DNA of 38,075 bases from Prorocentrum cordatum. Lineage: Eukaryota; Sar; Dinophyceae; Prorocentrales; Prorocentraceae. This document shows, piece after piece, positions 27,557 through 37,690 of the stretch (position 1 is its first letter; each line of letters opens with the position of its first letter). The notes beneath the pieces were generated by a model. The model was not told where the DNA came from, made no database searches, and was given only the letters and a program-made list of their open reading frames with translations. The position numbers and the translations under genes are program-made. The stretch is taken from positions 122,501 to 160,575 of the forward strand of contig CAUYUJ010004335.1 in NCBI GenBank assembly GCA_963575745.1. The letters are read 5' to 3'.

Positions 27557-29740
27557 GACCATCTCGCCAAAGTATCAAACGTTGCACTCGTACCGCTATT
27601 TATGCCGTGCCTCAACCGCGCGGAATGCATGGGCGGCGCTACTCTCGAGCATTTGTCGACCATGATCCGCGACGACATCATGATGTGGGCATTCTCCTTT
27701 GGCAATTACAAAGAATGGTTCAAACAGAACGACACGCCGATCGGCGAAGATTGCATTCAATTGCCAGAGGCTGGTGGAGACAGCCGCTGCGGTATGACAG
27801 AACTGCGTGAACAGCGTACGCAGAGACAGGAGAGCCGTACCGCAGCTATTCTCAACAACCAGTTCGAGTCCACCCTCGAGCAGCGCAACATGATCAAGAT
27901 GATCCGCGAGGCCAGAGGCCTCATGTTATACAGCGACAGTGCCTCTATCAAAAAGTGGCGTGAATTAAACGAGGTCATCTGGAATTACTGGGCCAATGAT
28001 TTTCCTGCATATGTAAAACAAAGACACTATTGCAGAGGCCTCGATGCCATGGTGGTATGGAGCGCGAACGACATCGCATGTGCCAACCACGGACAGAACA
28101 CCGTGGACATGCGTCGTCACCAGGATCGCGCACCTACTGCCGTGCGCGAGCTCCAGAAAATGGAATGTGAGGGCGGCGCCCCGACGCTCATGCCAGTGCA
28201 CGTACAAGTGGATGTATCACGTTTTGTCGATGTGATGCAGTATTTCCGTTGCCCCACGGTTATGGGGCTTGGCAAAGCAGCACAGTGGGGCGTGCACCCG
28301 ATTTTTGATTACCACACGGACGATTTGATCAGGACGATGCAAAGTCGTGGTATTACAGTTCTTCCATCAGACCATTGGATAGAAGCGTACGATAGAATTA
28401 CGCCGCAGGCTTGGCATGCAAAACAGAACAACCACAACATGGAAATGTTTACGACACAGTTCTGCGACGCAGTATGCTATCGTAACTTCTGCGCTTTGAT
28501 TCAGTCACTGCCTTCTCAGCCGTGTCCATTCAGGCCTCCCATCCTGACTCCCGTCACGGACGAGCAGGCCTACACACAGGCCAAGGAGATCATGGAGGCT
28601 CTCGACTTCAGAGAGAGGGTGACAAACGAATGGAAGAGAGATCTCAGCCTCACGACGCTGATGACACAGACGGCAGGCGAGATGGCTCATTGTGCGTGGA
28701 TGGCATCATGTGCCGATGGTACGCTGCCGGCATCACTGCCAGCTACCGCAGGCGACGCAGACGTACCTATTCTTGGAATTCCGAAACAGCCACCAGCACT
28801 TGATCCTCGCGAGCCGAACAAGGCTATTCCTCAGAACAATCCATTTGGTCATGCATACGACGACTTATTCCAGTACCTCTTACTGCTGATCAACGACTAC
28901 CCTGGGGCATGGGCATCCTGGGATTCAGTCGAGAAACAAGAGCTCCTCCACCCCAAGATTATCAAAACAGTTGAAGATGCACATGCTGTTACTTGGGTTG
29001 TGTTCGAGCAGCTTCTACAGCAGATTACCGATTTGGACGGAGACGATAACGCGACCAAATCACGAATCATTGCAGAAGGCAACAGGTTGAAATCTCACCG
29101 TATCGGCCCTGCTGCCGAGAACCAACAGACCATCGAAGCATGCAAAACATTCTTCAGACAGAATGCACTGGATCGCGTGGCATTGGGATACGATCCTGAT
29201 GTTCCGACTTCCGTGTGGCGCGCGGCGGCCGATGCGGACCAGCCAGCACCACCAGGCCTATTGCCTGAGCCACTGCAACCTGGCCCGCAACCGATAGCCG
29301 TGCCAAAGTCATCGACTCCTGGCCCACTCCTACACCGTACGCCAGCAGACCAACCGCCAGCAGATCAGCTCCCGAAAGCCGAGGCAGTCCCGATTCCAGA
29401 CGACGGCACTGACCTAGATGCTATGGAGCTGGAGGCAACTCCTGCCGACGTCGACCCTTCTCCACACGAGATGAATTTATTGTCATGGCAGGACAACTGC
29501 GAGCGTTCTATGTACGAGAGGGAATTGGAGAGCACGAGTATGCCTGTATATACATATATGGGCCCTGGCCAAGGAGATGAGTGTCCAAGGACCTCCGAAC
29601 AAACGAAACGACTCCCCCCTCCCCCCGATTCGTGCGCGAAGCGTTTGCGGTGGACCGACATCCCTCCAAAACGAAACATCGATTCCAGCAGGGGGGGGGG
29701 GGGGGGAATAGGCCAGGGCCCATATATTTATATTTATATA
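27557..29740 (+). CDS. Second part of the C-terminal extension, unknown function
   Basis: The frame is the same as the RNase H frame and is separated from it only by TGA 27554-27556. The first ATG is at 27602 or shortly after. It stays open to 30352, but the last ~600 bases are probably not part of this protein, because from about 29800 another frame is the coding-like one. About 700 codons have natural composition with many Trp, Tyr, Cys and His residues (DIMMWAFSFGNYKEWFK, VDVSRFVDVMQYFRCPTVMG, DHWIEAYDRITPQAWHAKQN), then a Pro/Ala-rich acidic tail (about 29230-29470). I see no signal peptide, membrane segment, or nucleotide-binding or metal-binding motif. By position it is comparable to extra 3' reading frames in some plant copia elements (Sirevirus type), but there is no sequence similarity I can claim. 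Confidence 0.6.
29554..29727. repeat. 17-base perfect inverted repeat around a 140-base core
   Basis: The left arm at 29554-29570 (ATATATGGGCCCTGGCC) is the exact reverse complement of the right arm at 29711-29727. Outward similarity continues in AT-rich form for several bases. The 140-base core contains a C-rich run (about 29611-29626) and a run of 16 Gs (29691-29706). It could be a foldback or MITE-like insertion, or an RNA hairpin near the 3' end of the element. I see no clear target-site duplication. Confidence 0.85.
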
Positions 29741-30722
29741 TATATGAACACCCGAGAAAGTATTCTGCAACGACTCACTGGTCTTACCCGCGCTAGCGCA
29801 CAACGACCACGCGTGGGGCCGCGTTGCCGAGGGCGACGCCGACAACTGAACTTCGCCGTGGAATGCGTGACAGGTTGCAGGCAAATCGCTGGGTACCACT
29901 ACAGCTGCGACGAGGAGGATCGCATCGCTCCCGGTTCCTGGCGAGGCCAACCGCCAACGTCCACGTATCGCCAGGCGAGCGAGGATATTGCAATGCGTGT
30001 CGCGACTTTTACTTCGCGGCCCTACCGTCCTCCCTACCGTCCTGCCACAGCTCCTGGGTGCAGATGGTGCATTGCGAGCTGGGCAGCTAAGATCAGACAG
30101 GACTGCGAATGGCTCTATGGCCACCTCTGCCAGGAGAAGCAGCCCACAACCATGTTTGCATTGCGCGAAGTTGTCCTGGCTGCGCTCGAGCCAGCGCGAT
30201 TTTGGGCCTGCCAAAAGGCCGCGGGCCAGCGCCTACGACCGCAACTGGACCGCGCTCACCAGGAGTGTACAGCGAGCTCGAGCCGCACCAGAACACGGAA
30301 GCCATGCCGCCGATGCCGACAATGCCTCCACCGCTGCCCGAGCCAAACATGATGTGCTACGTGTGTGGGCCCACCTTATTCAAGGACAACGCATGCTACG
30401 AGCGCCTCGGCGCGCGCCGCAACAGTGGCACCCGCTGAACCAGGTGGGCACAGGGCGCCGTGTGCCTGGCATGCAGCGGGCAATGCCATGCCTGCGCTCG
30501 ACTGGTGAAGCATCCTAGGCAATCCCCGTCATCCGCGATGCCACGCATGAAGGCCACCCCTCAGTTAGACGACGACCTAACGGAGAATGATGGGCAGGAC
30601 ATCTTGGAACAAACACACCGCGCCAATGTCGGGGTGGGGATGCCGCCCGACTACGCCCGCCTGCCGAGTTACAGGACAGACGTCGACGGACATCGCCCCT
30701 GCGTTTGCCGAGGACAAAATAG
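29741..30722 (+). pseudogene. Cys-rich (CxxC) N-terminal part of a decayed protein
   Basis: The coding-like frame here (positions congruent with 29824) differs from the one used by the copia extension. It carries successive Cys pairs: GYCNACRDFYF (about 29980), CIARSCPGC (about 30155), MMCYVCG (about 30350), and CLACSGQCHAC (about 30465). This looks like several zinc-binding units. In-frame stops occur near 29794, 30088 and 30436. The sequence then leads, with a further frame change, into the methyltransferase-like part at 30723. Similar Cys-rich plus LYSG-type proteins are, as I recall, repeated many times in dinoflagellate genomes. Role: probably nucleic-acid binding, by inference only. Confidence 0.5.
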
Positions 30723-31545
30723 GATACGCGCGACAGAATACCGCCACTGGAGCTACTGGAGGTCGACCCTGCGGCCAACGACCCCGCTGCCCCATGGCCG
30801 CAGGGAGGGCCGATCCGCTTCGTCCTGCACCTCTACAGTGGGCAAGGACGAGAGGGATACCTACGCGAATTCATGGGGTACTTCCGACCGTCAGCGGGCG
30901 CGCAGACGCGCGTGCTCTTCATCGACATCGCTGACCGCGCCACCAAGAGCGACCTTGCCAATCGGGGCGCCGCGTCCTTCTGTATCCAACGCATGAGCGA
31001 CGGAAGAGTTGGAGCATTACTGGCGGGCCCACTTTGTGAGACATGGAGCGCAGCTAGGACAGGGGAAGTGCCGGACGCTCACAGAGCCACGACCACTACG
31101 TAACAGAGAACAGCCATGGGGACTCAACTACGCAATCAACCGCGAAAGCAACCAGATCGCCCTGGGAATCCACTTGCTGCGGGCAACCATTTTGTCCGCT
31201 GCGTGGCGCGCGAAACTCCCCGGGACGGTCCACGACAGAGGAAGGGTCGCGAGCAGCTGGCTACTGCCAGAGTTGTTCATCTTCTACAGCGACCTGACGT
31301 ACGGGTCGTGTCCTTCGATTAACGCATGATGGGCCAGGTCTCGCGGCGACCGACCAGTCTGCTCGTGATTGGTGTGCCAGTCTTCGCAGTGCGAATCTTT
31401 GCAATGCCTAGCAAGTGCTGGATGCAGACATAACGCGCGCCCGTTATTTTTGGGGCAGAACGAAGGCGGGACATGGCGGAACGCGGCCGCCAAGAAATAC
31501 CCAACCCACACGAGCCGCGCACTGGCATCGGTAACTGGCGAAGCA
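30723..31545 (+). pseudogene. Decayed methyltransferase-like protein (LYSG...GPLCETWS)
   Basis: From 30723 to 31103 one frame reads LELLEVDPAANDPAAPWPQG, FVLHLYSGQGREG, VLFIDIAD and LLAGPLCETWSAAR. The spacing of a glycine-containing motif, an acidic strand and a Pro-Cys-like motif resembles motifs I, II and IV of cytosine-C5 methyltransferases. Where I expect GPPC, this copy has GPLC (codon CTT), so the Pro before the catalytic Cys is lost. The similarity continues in other frames: PRPLRNREQPWGLNYAI (about 31084), then VVSFD-stop-RMMGQVSRRPTSLL (31308-31360, TAA at 31320), then WRNAAAKKYPTHTSRALA (about 31475). At least three frame changes and one stop make it non-functional. Retroelement-linked DNA methyltransferases are known from dinoflagellates. 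Whether this family is enzymatic is not established here. Confidence 0.55.
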
Positions 31546-33400
31546 CAGCGGATACGGTGGAACGTGAGTCAGGGTACCGACCAGTGGGGAATCGACGAAC
31601 AGTGCATACAGCTCCACGCCCTCTGGACCCTACTGCGGTTTCAAGTGGAGCACCGCTTGCATGACCTGTCGGCCTCTCCTGCGTCGGACCTTGGGATCTA
31701 TGGGTAGGGGATAGCTACCCGGTGCGACCCCCATCGCTCGTGGCAGGCCTCCTGGTAAGTGTTGCCCGGATCAGTTTGAGATGCGCCAAACAGGAGTTCT
31801 CGCGCGCCTAACTTGGGGGGTAGCCACCCGCCCAGAACGAGCCATGCCACCTTTTCGGAATCAGGGAGCTCGAGGAGTTGTCATGCGGCAGGAGGGGGGT
31901 GGGGAAATTATGTGGTGCGACGAATTATTTGGCGCGGCCCGCCATGGCCTGGGGCGTGTCCGTTGACGAGCGATACCTCGGGCGAGCGACCAGCTGACCG
32001 ACCAGATTGCGCCCCCAGCCTAGACAGTCGAGTTCAAGGGGAATTTCCCACCAATCGCGTGAAACACTGCACCGCAGAAACTTGGCTCGAGGTTTTCCGC
32101 TTCGCCGACTCCTTCCCGACCACCGCGGCGCCTCGCGCCCGGGGGGTCGCCGTGCCGATGGAACCGCTGGTGGACCTACAATAAGGCAGTTTTTTAATTG
32201 ACAACGTTGAACCTTGCGACGCCACCGTCAATTACAACGTCTTCCAACGTCAATTGCGGCCGAAGATCACCGCCGCCACGGACGCAGAGGTCAGGATTGC
32301 CGCAGGCACCGAGGACTACGCCGCGCAGACCGCGGAAGGAGTCGCGCAGCTGTAAGAACACGGCCGCGAGGACATCGCGCCATGTGCGGCGCCTGAAGTC
32401 CAACAAAATGATCAACCGAAGGTCTTTCACTGCCAACGCGAGTGACAGAGAGTCGGGCCACTCGACTGCAGGCCACTTGGGGCCGCGAGACTAGACCTAT
32501 CCTTCGCGACGCCCGCGGCGCGAGCACCAGTCCCAGCGCGGTTTAACTTGGGCTCCGAGGTACTCGCACAGGAGTTTACCTACGCGGCGCTGGCAGTGGG
32601 GCCATGCTACGTGCCAGCGATGGCGCCAAGTGGATGGATGAACACCCTGTGCAACCACCGCTCTACGCTCGCCTACTTGGGCGCCGCCAACCAAAGATGG
32701 AGACATAACGCCGGCGCCAGCAGTGCCGGCGCCGTGAGGAGCTTCTTCGGCGGGGGCCGAATTTGCGCAAGCACCAGCGACCCCGCAGGTCATTGGCCTG
32801 CCAGACCGGTTCGCCTGCCCCACTACCGCAACGCCGTCCGGAAAACATACCAACCGCGACGGCGTCGCGAGAGATACGCTGGATGCTGGGGCTCTCCCTC
32901 GTGGCACTTGCCGTGGGATCGGGAAAAGGACGTCGCCGAGGCCGACCTTCTCTATTTCGGCCCTCCCCAGATGGGGCCCAACGGCGCGGTGGTGACCGAC
33001 CTGGAGCAAATCCGCGAATTCCCCCCGTCCAGCTCCGCAACCTCAGACGGACCCCGCAGACGCGAGCAGGACAACGCGCCGCCAAGGACGATCCCAACGG
33101 GGACCTTGTCCCGCTACTTGAAGACGACGACAACGACGAGCTGTAATGCTTCCAGAACTACCGGGCAGAGCACCGCGTTCCCATCGACCGCTCCGACGAA
33201 TTCGAAGTCTGACACGAATTCCAGCTGTGGCCACTCCCCGGAGGAAACCCGCAGCGGCCATGCATCGGCAACGTGGAGTGGCGTGCGCCAGCAGACGTGT
33301 TGGTCGAAGACGGGGCCACGACAGTGTCGATCGTACGCGGCTATCCCCCTCCTCAGGAACGTTTGCCCCTTGGAGGGGGGGGGGGTCAAACTAGCGACCC
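31546..33400. other. Unassigned, with possible coding remnants
   Basis: Pieces with natural composition appear in changing plus frames: WGIDEQCIQLHALWTLLRFQ (about 31590), FLIDNVEPCDATVNYNVFQR (about 32188-32250), LLYFGPPQMGPNGAVVTDLE (about 32950), and IGNVEWRAPADVLVEDGATT (about 33270). The last, followed by IVRGYPPP, looks like the end of a domain. The plus frame 32548-33753 is the longest but mixes coding-like and non-coding-like texture. I take the region as a continuation of decayed element sequence, unnamed. Confidence 0.3.
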
Positions 33401-35230
33401 AAACGACTCCAGGGGCGGTCGCCCTTGAGTCGCCGGCTGCGGAGACGAAAACAAACGGCAACACGAGAGCAGCAGAGAAAAAGGGGGAAGGAAGGATCAT
33501 AACCTCGAAGGAGGGAGATGCGGTGAAGGCGTGGCGGCGGCGCGGTGACGAGGGCAGCGTGGCCCCACCCGAGGGACCCTCGCCCGCCGAGGCAGGCGAT
33601 GAGTTCCAGTTGTTGGGGATGGGGCCTATCCAAAGGTGCCCAGTAGGGAGGCGGAGATTTGCGCCATCGGCGGTGGCGGCCGCTGTTGTTGCGTCCCCGT
33701 CCCCCCCCACTGTAATGGCCCACCCAACCCGAATTGCTCTATGGTCAGTGTAGCACGCTAGACTAGTGTGGGACTGCAAGTTCATGCGCGAGATGCGTTG
33801 GCTTTGCCCGTGCACCTGAGGGCACCTGCGGCACAGAACGTAAGATAGAGGCGGGAGCGCGAGCTCGTGCGCGAGAAGTGCGCCTGCTGCGGCGCCAAGG
33901 TTGGCCGGGGTGTTAGAGGGCCACGCTCGTCAGGGCGTTAAGGGGCCGCACATAGGCCTCTCCTCTCGCCCATAGTAGATCCCGTGTGGGTCTGCCCCAA
34001 GTCGTGGCCAAAGAACCCTCGCCCGCCCGCCGAGGCGGGCGAGGGCGCCGGGCCATGGGCACGACCTGGGGGTCACCCAGGGGGCCACACCGGGTACAAG
34101 AAGGCACGTGCCATCTGGAGGCGGTGCCCCCCGGTGGTAGGGAGGCCACCTCGGCGGCTAGCCATGCACTGCAACGGGGAACCAGGGGCGATGCGTGAAA
34201 ATAAACATTGGTGCGAAGTGAAGGCTGTGGCGCCGGCAGGCGGCATCGGTGAGGCGGGGAGGTGCGATGTGAGTTGGTGGTGGGCGTGCGCCGCGGCAGC
34301 CATGGCCCCGGCATCCACGTGTCCCTTCCCAGACCAGGTCTCAATGCCGCCCTTCTGTCCCTCCGCCACAAGAGAGGGCAGGCGAACTTTAGTTGGGCGA
34401 ACAGTAGGGTGGGCCTGCTGACGTAAAGGTGGAGCCAGGAGGGAGTGAGGGTTGGCAGGGGTTCCCTCCCAGTAGCGGTTAGCATAGCATACGTGAATGA
34501 GAAAGCCACTATGGTGGACCATTTGCGTGGCATGACGCGCCGATGGGGTCGGCGCCGCGGTGCAGAACGTGATGCGGGCGCCGTCGCACAAGCTAGCGAA
34601 AGAGGTGGGACTGCTGCCGTCGCCAAGAAGGAGGTTCGGACTGCGACGGATGCCCAGCGGTTGCTGCTGCTGCTGCTGCTGCGAAGACAATGAGTGCGGC
34701 GGCGTAGTAGAAAAAAATGCCGAACCCAGAGATCAGAAAGGAGCAGCTGGTTGCATCTTCGCCAAAGGAAAGCTCAACTCGATCGTCTGCTGTCGTTGGA
34801 GGAAACGGGTAAACTGAGTGTTGGGAATGACGCACTGGCGGGCATCCGTGAGGCAGGTCCCGTCTTGGCATCGAGGGCGGCACACGCACCGCCTGCCACT
34901 GTCGTGAGAGATCATTGCGAATGCCCGACTTATCGGAGAAAAGGGGGTGGATGGGCGAAGTGGGGTGGGCCAGCGTAGGCCAAGCCAGGCGCGGGCCTTC
35001 CCCGTTGTCGGCAGTGCCCTCGTCCTCGCCTGGCTGGACTTACAGCAGGCTTGCGTGGATGTCGCTGCCTGTAGCTGCAGCGTCGTATGTCTTCATGGCG
35101 TAGTCCATACTGTCGACAGCATGGCAGCACTCCTCCTCGCTGGTGCCCATGATCGCTTGGATGTCGGAGCGAACGACGGGGCAACTGGCGTCGAAGGCGG
35201 CACCCTCGCCGTTGATATTGCTGCCGTCTG
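33401..35230. other. Unassigned GC-rich sequence
   Basis: No recognisable gene. Minor features are a (CTG)7 run at 34661-34682 and a nearly repeated Pro/Ala-Glu-rich motif (CTCGCCCGCC next to GAGGCGGGCGAGGGCGCC) near 33580 and 34018-34045. Minus frames 33913-34626 and 34073-34690 are open but lack motifs. Confidence 0.4.
34661..34682 (+). repeat. (CTG)7 run
   Basis: A short perfect trinucleotide run within otherwise non-repetitive GC-rich sequence. Confidence 0.9.
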
Positions 35231-35232
35231 CA

Positions 35233-35320
<88 letters not shown>

Positions 35321-35418
35321 CTATGATGATGACTATGATGATGATGATGATGATGAGGATGAGGATGAGGATGATGCTGATGATGATGATGATGAGGATG
35401 AGGATGAGGATGAGGATG

Positions 35419-35488
<70 letters not shown>

Positions 35489-35531
35489 GAAGGAGGAGGA
35501 GGAGGAGGAGGAGGAGGAAAGGAGGAGGAGG
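35233..35531. repeat. (ATG)n / GGA microsatellite
   Basis: About 255 bases of ATG units with CTATG and AGG interruptions, then about 40 bases of GGA. In the three plus frames it encodes runs of Met, Asp or Glu (and on minus Ile, His or Ser), which joins the flanks into false frames of 180-345 codons. Confidence 0.95.
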
Positions 35532-35582
35532 AGGCAGGAGGCAGGAGGCAGGAGGCAGGAGGCAGGAGGCAGGAGGCAGGAG
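35532..35582 (+). repeat. GGCAGGA minisatellite, about 7 units
   Basis: A tight tandem of seven-base GGCAGGA units directly following the GGA run. It probably arose by slippage from that tract. Confidence 0.9.
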
Positions 35583-36102
35583 GAGAAGGGAGGAGGAGGG
35601 AGGAGGCGAGAGGATGAGGATGAGGAGGGAAAATATGATCGGGGGAGGGCGATTGACAGAGGGAGGGAAGGAGGGACGGAGGGAAGACGGGCCACTTGGC
35701 CCTTGACACGCGGCGCGCCCCATCCCAGTTGGAGGGCCCGACCCGCCGCCAGCACAGCCGTCGCTGCTCCCCCCCGGTTGGGCCTGCGGCCCAGAGTGCT
35801 GCGGTGCTTTCGAGATACTGCCGTGGGCAATGCGCTGGTTGTGCGCATGCGCTGGGCGGGCCTGGCGATAGTTTGCAGTCCCCACAAGCGTTAGCAGTTG
35901 GCGTCTCCGCAAGGCCCATGTTAGCATTCAGCTCCCAGTCGGTGCTGGCGCCTTGCACCGCTGTCACAATCTACGATTCCAGCTCCAACTTGCCCGTGGT
36001 GGCAGAATACTGCTTCGTCGTTGTGCCAGCAAGCCTTGAGCCCGAGTGGCTACGGAGGAGGAGGAGGGGGACGGAATGGGGTTGATACGTTAGAGGGCAC
36101 AA
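35583..36102. other. Unassigned
   Basis: Purine-rich to about 35690, then ordinary GC-rich sequence. No motif recognised. Confidence 0.4.
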
Positions 36103-36800
36103 TCAGGAACGGCTGCCCCATCCTCTTTGTGTCCACTTCAATATATTATTAGCGCACCTGCTGCCCCTTTCACAGTTGGGGCTGGCGGAGCTATGGTGGT
36201 TCTCGCTTTGGCCAACATCGTCGCTGTCATCCAGGTGCAGTGTTATTTGAAACAGTTTTTCGAAGTCCATCGCCACAGACTTTGTTATGTGTTTCTTGTT
36301 CACTTCGATGGAATGTGGCCTTCTGAACAGCAGGAATGATGTGTAGCCATGCTTCGATAGGCTAGCTAGTTCTAGCGCTTGCAGCGACGGCGGTGTAAAC
36401 CTCGTGGCTCGTTGCGGGTTGTGTCTGTTTGTTGGCGAGGTTGTCCGAGTGTTGGCGCTCAAGATCTTTCTTTCTTGCAGAACTCGAGGTGCATTTCAAT
36501 TCAATGTGCTTCAAGGTAAGCCAAGCTCTTGGATCTCGGGTTACTGCTTCATGTTCCGTGTGGGACTCCAGGAGGAAACCAGATCGCTAGGGATATGGAT
36601 GAACCACCAGCAGTGGGGCGTAGGCTTGACTGCCAAAGATACACAGATGTGATGCCAGCTTCGGTTGTTTACGGTCTCGTCCAAGTTGGGCAATTGCTTC
36701 ACCATTTTTGGCACACTGCGCGCACATGCAAACGAGCGTTTTACATCTTTGTGTGTGCTGTCCTCCACATTTCAGTGCAGTAAACGTGGGCTGCCTTGCG
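36103..36800 (+). other. Possible spliced region, unconfirmed
   Basis: The composition is less GC-rich than the surroundings. Two textbook-like acceptor signals occur on plus: CTGCTGCCCCTTTCACAG ending at 36175, and TCTTTCTTTCTTGCAG ending at 36480. A good donor, CAAG|GTAAG, starts at 36516. They would define a 35-base exon, 36481-36515. A candidate exon from 36176 encodes GAGGAMVVLALANIVAVIQ. On the minus strand, frames 36103-36462 and 36541-36768 are open and also of natural composition, so the strand of any gene is undecided. Confidence 0.3.
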
Positions 36801-37690
36801 TGATGCTTCGCAAGGGTGTATGATGCGCGAGTGCAGTTGCGCTAGGAACAAGATGACGCGCTGTCTTCTCTGCCGCTTGCAGCCAGACAAAGCGCAGTCT
36901 CCACCAGCTCCCGGTAGAGACGAAGGACCGGCAGCTCGGCGAGATAAGTTCTGAGTTCGAGTGTTTGCAGAAGGTGATCTGATATATCAGGTGGGATTCT
37001 GCACGCCCATGGTTGGTCTTTCGTAGCCGTTGCTAGGTCGCACACCGGTAGAGATCTTGTCTAGCCAGAGTGCGCTACAAGATCTTAGATCAATCAGTTC
37101 GTGGCACTTCCTACCAATCAGTCCAGAAGCGTAGCACTGACGTCTCCATCCATCGCTTGCCCCCCTCTCGCACAGTTGTCTCTGTCATGTCTCTCTCTCT
37201 CTCTCTATATATGCGTCCCTTCTGGCATTCATGAATCTGTTTATCTCGAGAATTCGGAAAGTCTATCCCAAATTCTGTGTGGGGACCTGGACTCCATCTC
37301 CTCTTTTGGGTGGGGGGGAGGACAGAGGTGGATGAGTTTGGGATGGGTGGGCGCCTGCAATGGTCCCGCCCATTCCCAGAAGAGAGAGACACCGTGACAA
37401 GTAGAACGCCATGTGTGCACGGGACGTGCGCGATCATCATAAAGCTCCTATTGCAACTCTTGACAGGCTGAACATCAAACCGTGTTCCATATTGTATTTG
37501 TGAACGCGATTCGTCGGGACGTGACTGCAATGAGCGCGACGCAATTATTTGTGCCACCTCTCCAATTCCAGGCAGCATGGAACTGTATAATGACCGCCTC
37601 CCCCAGAGAGTAATTTGGTTGCTTGTTTCCCCAAACAGCTTGCTGAACGGAGTGCTGTTGTGGTAGAAGCTTCCTCTGGCCGAGGGAAGG
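36801..37690. other. Unassigned, with short (CT)n-TATATA run
   Basis: It holds a CT dinucleotide run at 37191-37206 followed by TATATAT. A minus frame (37111-37872) is open for 253 codons but covers both this run and part of the 64-base array, and I see no domain in it. I do not call it a gene. Confidence 0.35.

Larger units (their letters stand above)
17180..29740 (+). mobile_element. Ty1/copia-type retroelement with giant polyprotein
   Basis: The order of domains is Gag, zinc fingers, protease, integrase, reverse transcriptase, RNase H, extension. Integrase before reverse transcriptase is the defining copia order. One frame runs from 17199 to 24212 with internal stops at 19491, 20904 and 21114. 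A second frame, shifted by one base, runs from about 24190 onward with a stop at 27554. Summed, this is roughly 4,160 codons, far above the 1,300-1,500 usual for copia. The excess comes from a long Gag and about 1,300 codons after RNase H. Catalytic residues are intact, so decay seems recent. No LTR pair or target-site duplication was found, so the outer boundaries are uncertain by several hundred bases. The RT/RNase H sequence resembles a copia family I recall as common in dinoflagellates. Confidence 0.9.

Noticed and set aside
16890-30500. A pair of LTRs around the copia element
   Set aside because: I compared 16890-17180 by eye with 29500-30600 and found no matching direct repeat, no primer-binding site and no target-site duplication. 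A dot plot would be decisive.
34930-35967. Long frames with poly-Asp, poly-Met, poly-His or poly-Ile
   Set aside because: They are produced by the ATG triplet microsatellite at 35233-35488 being read in each frame.
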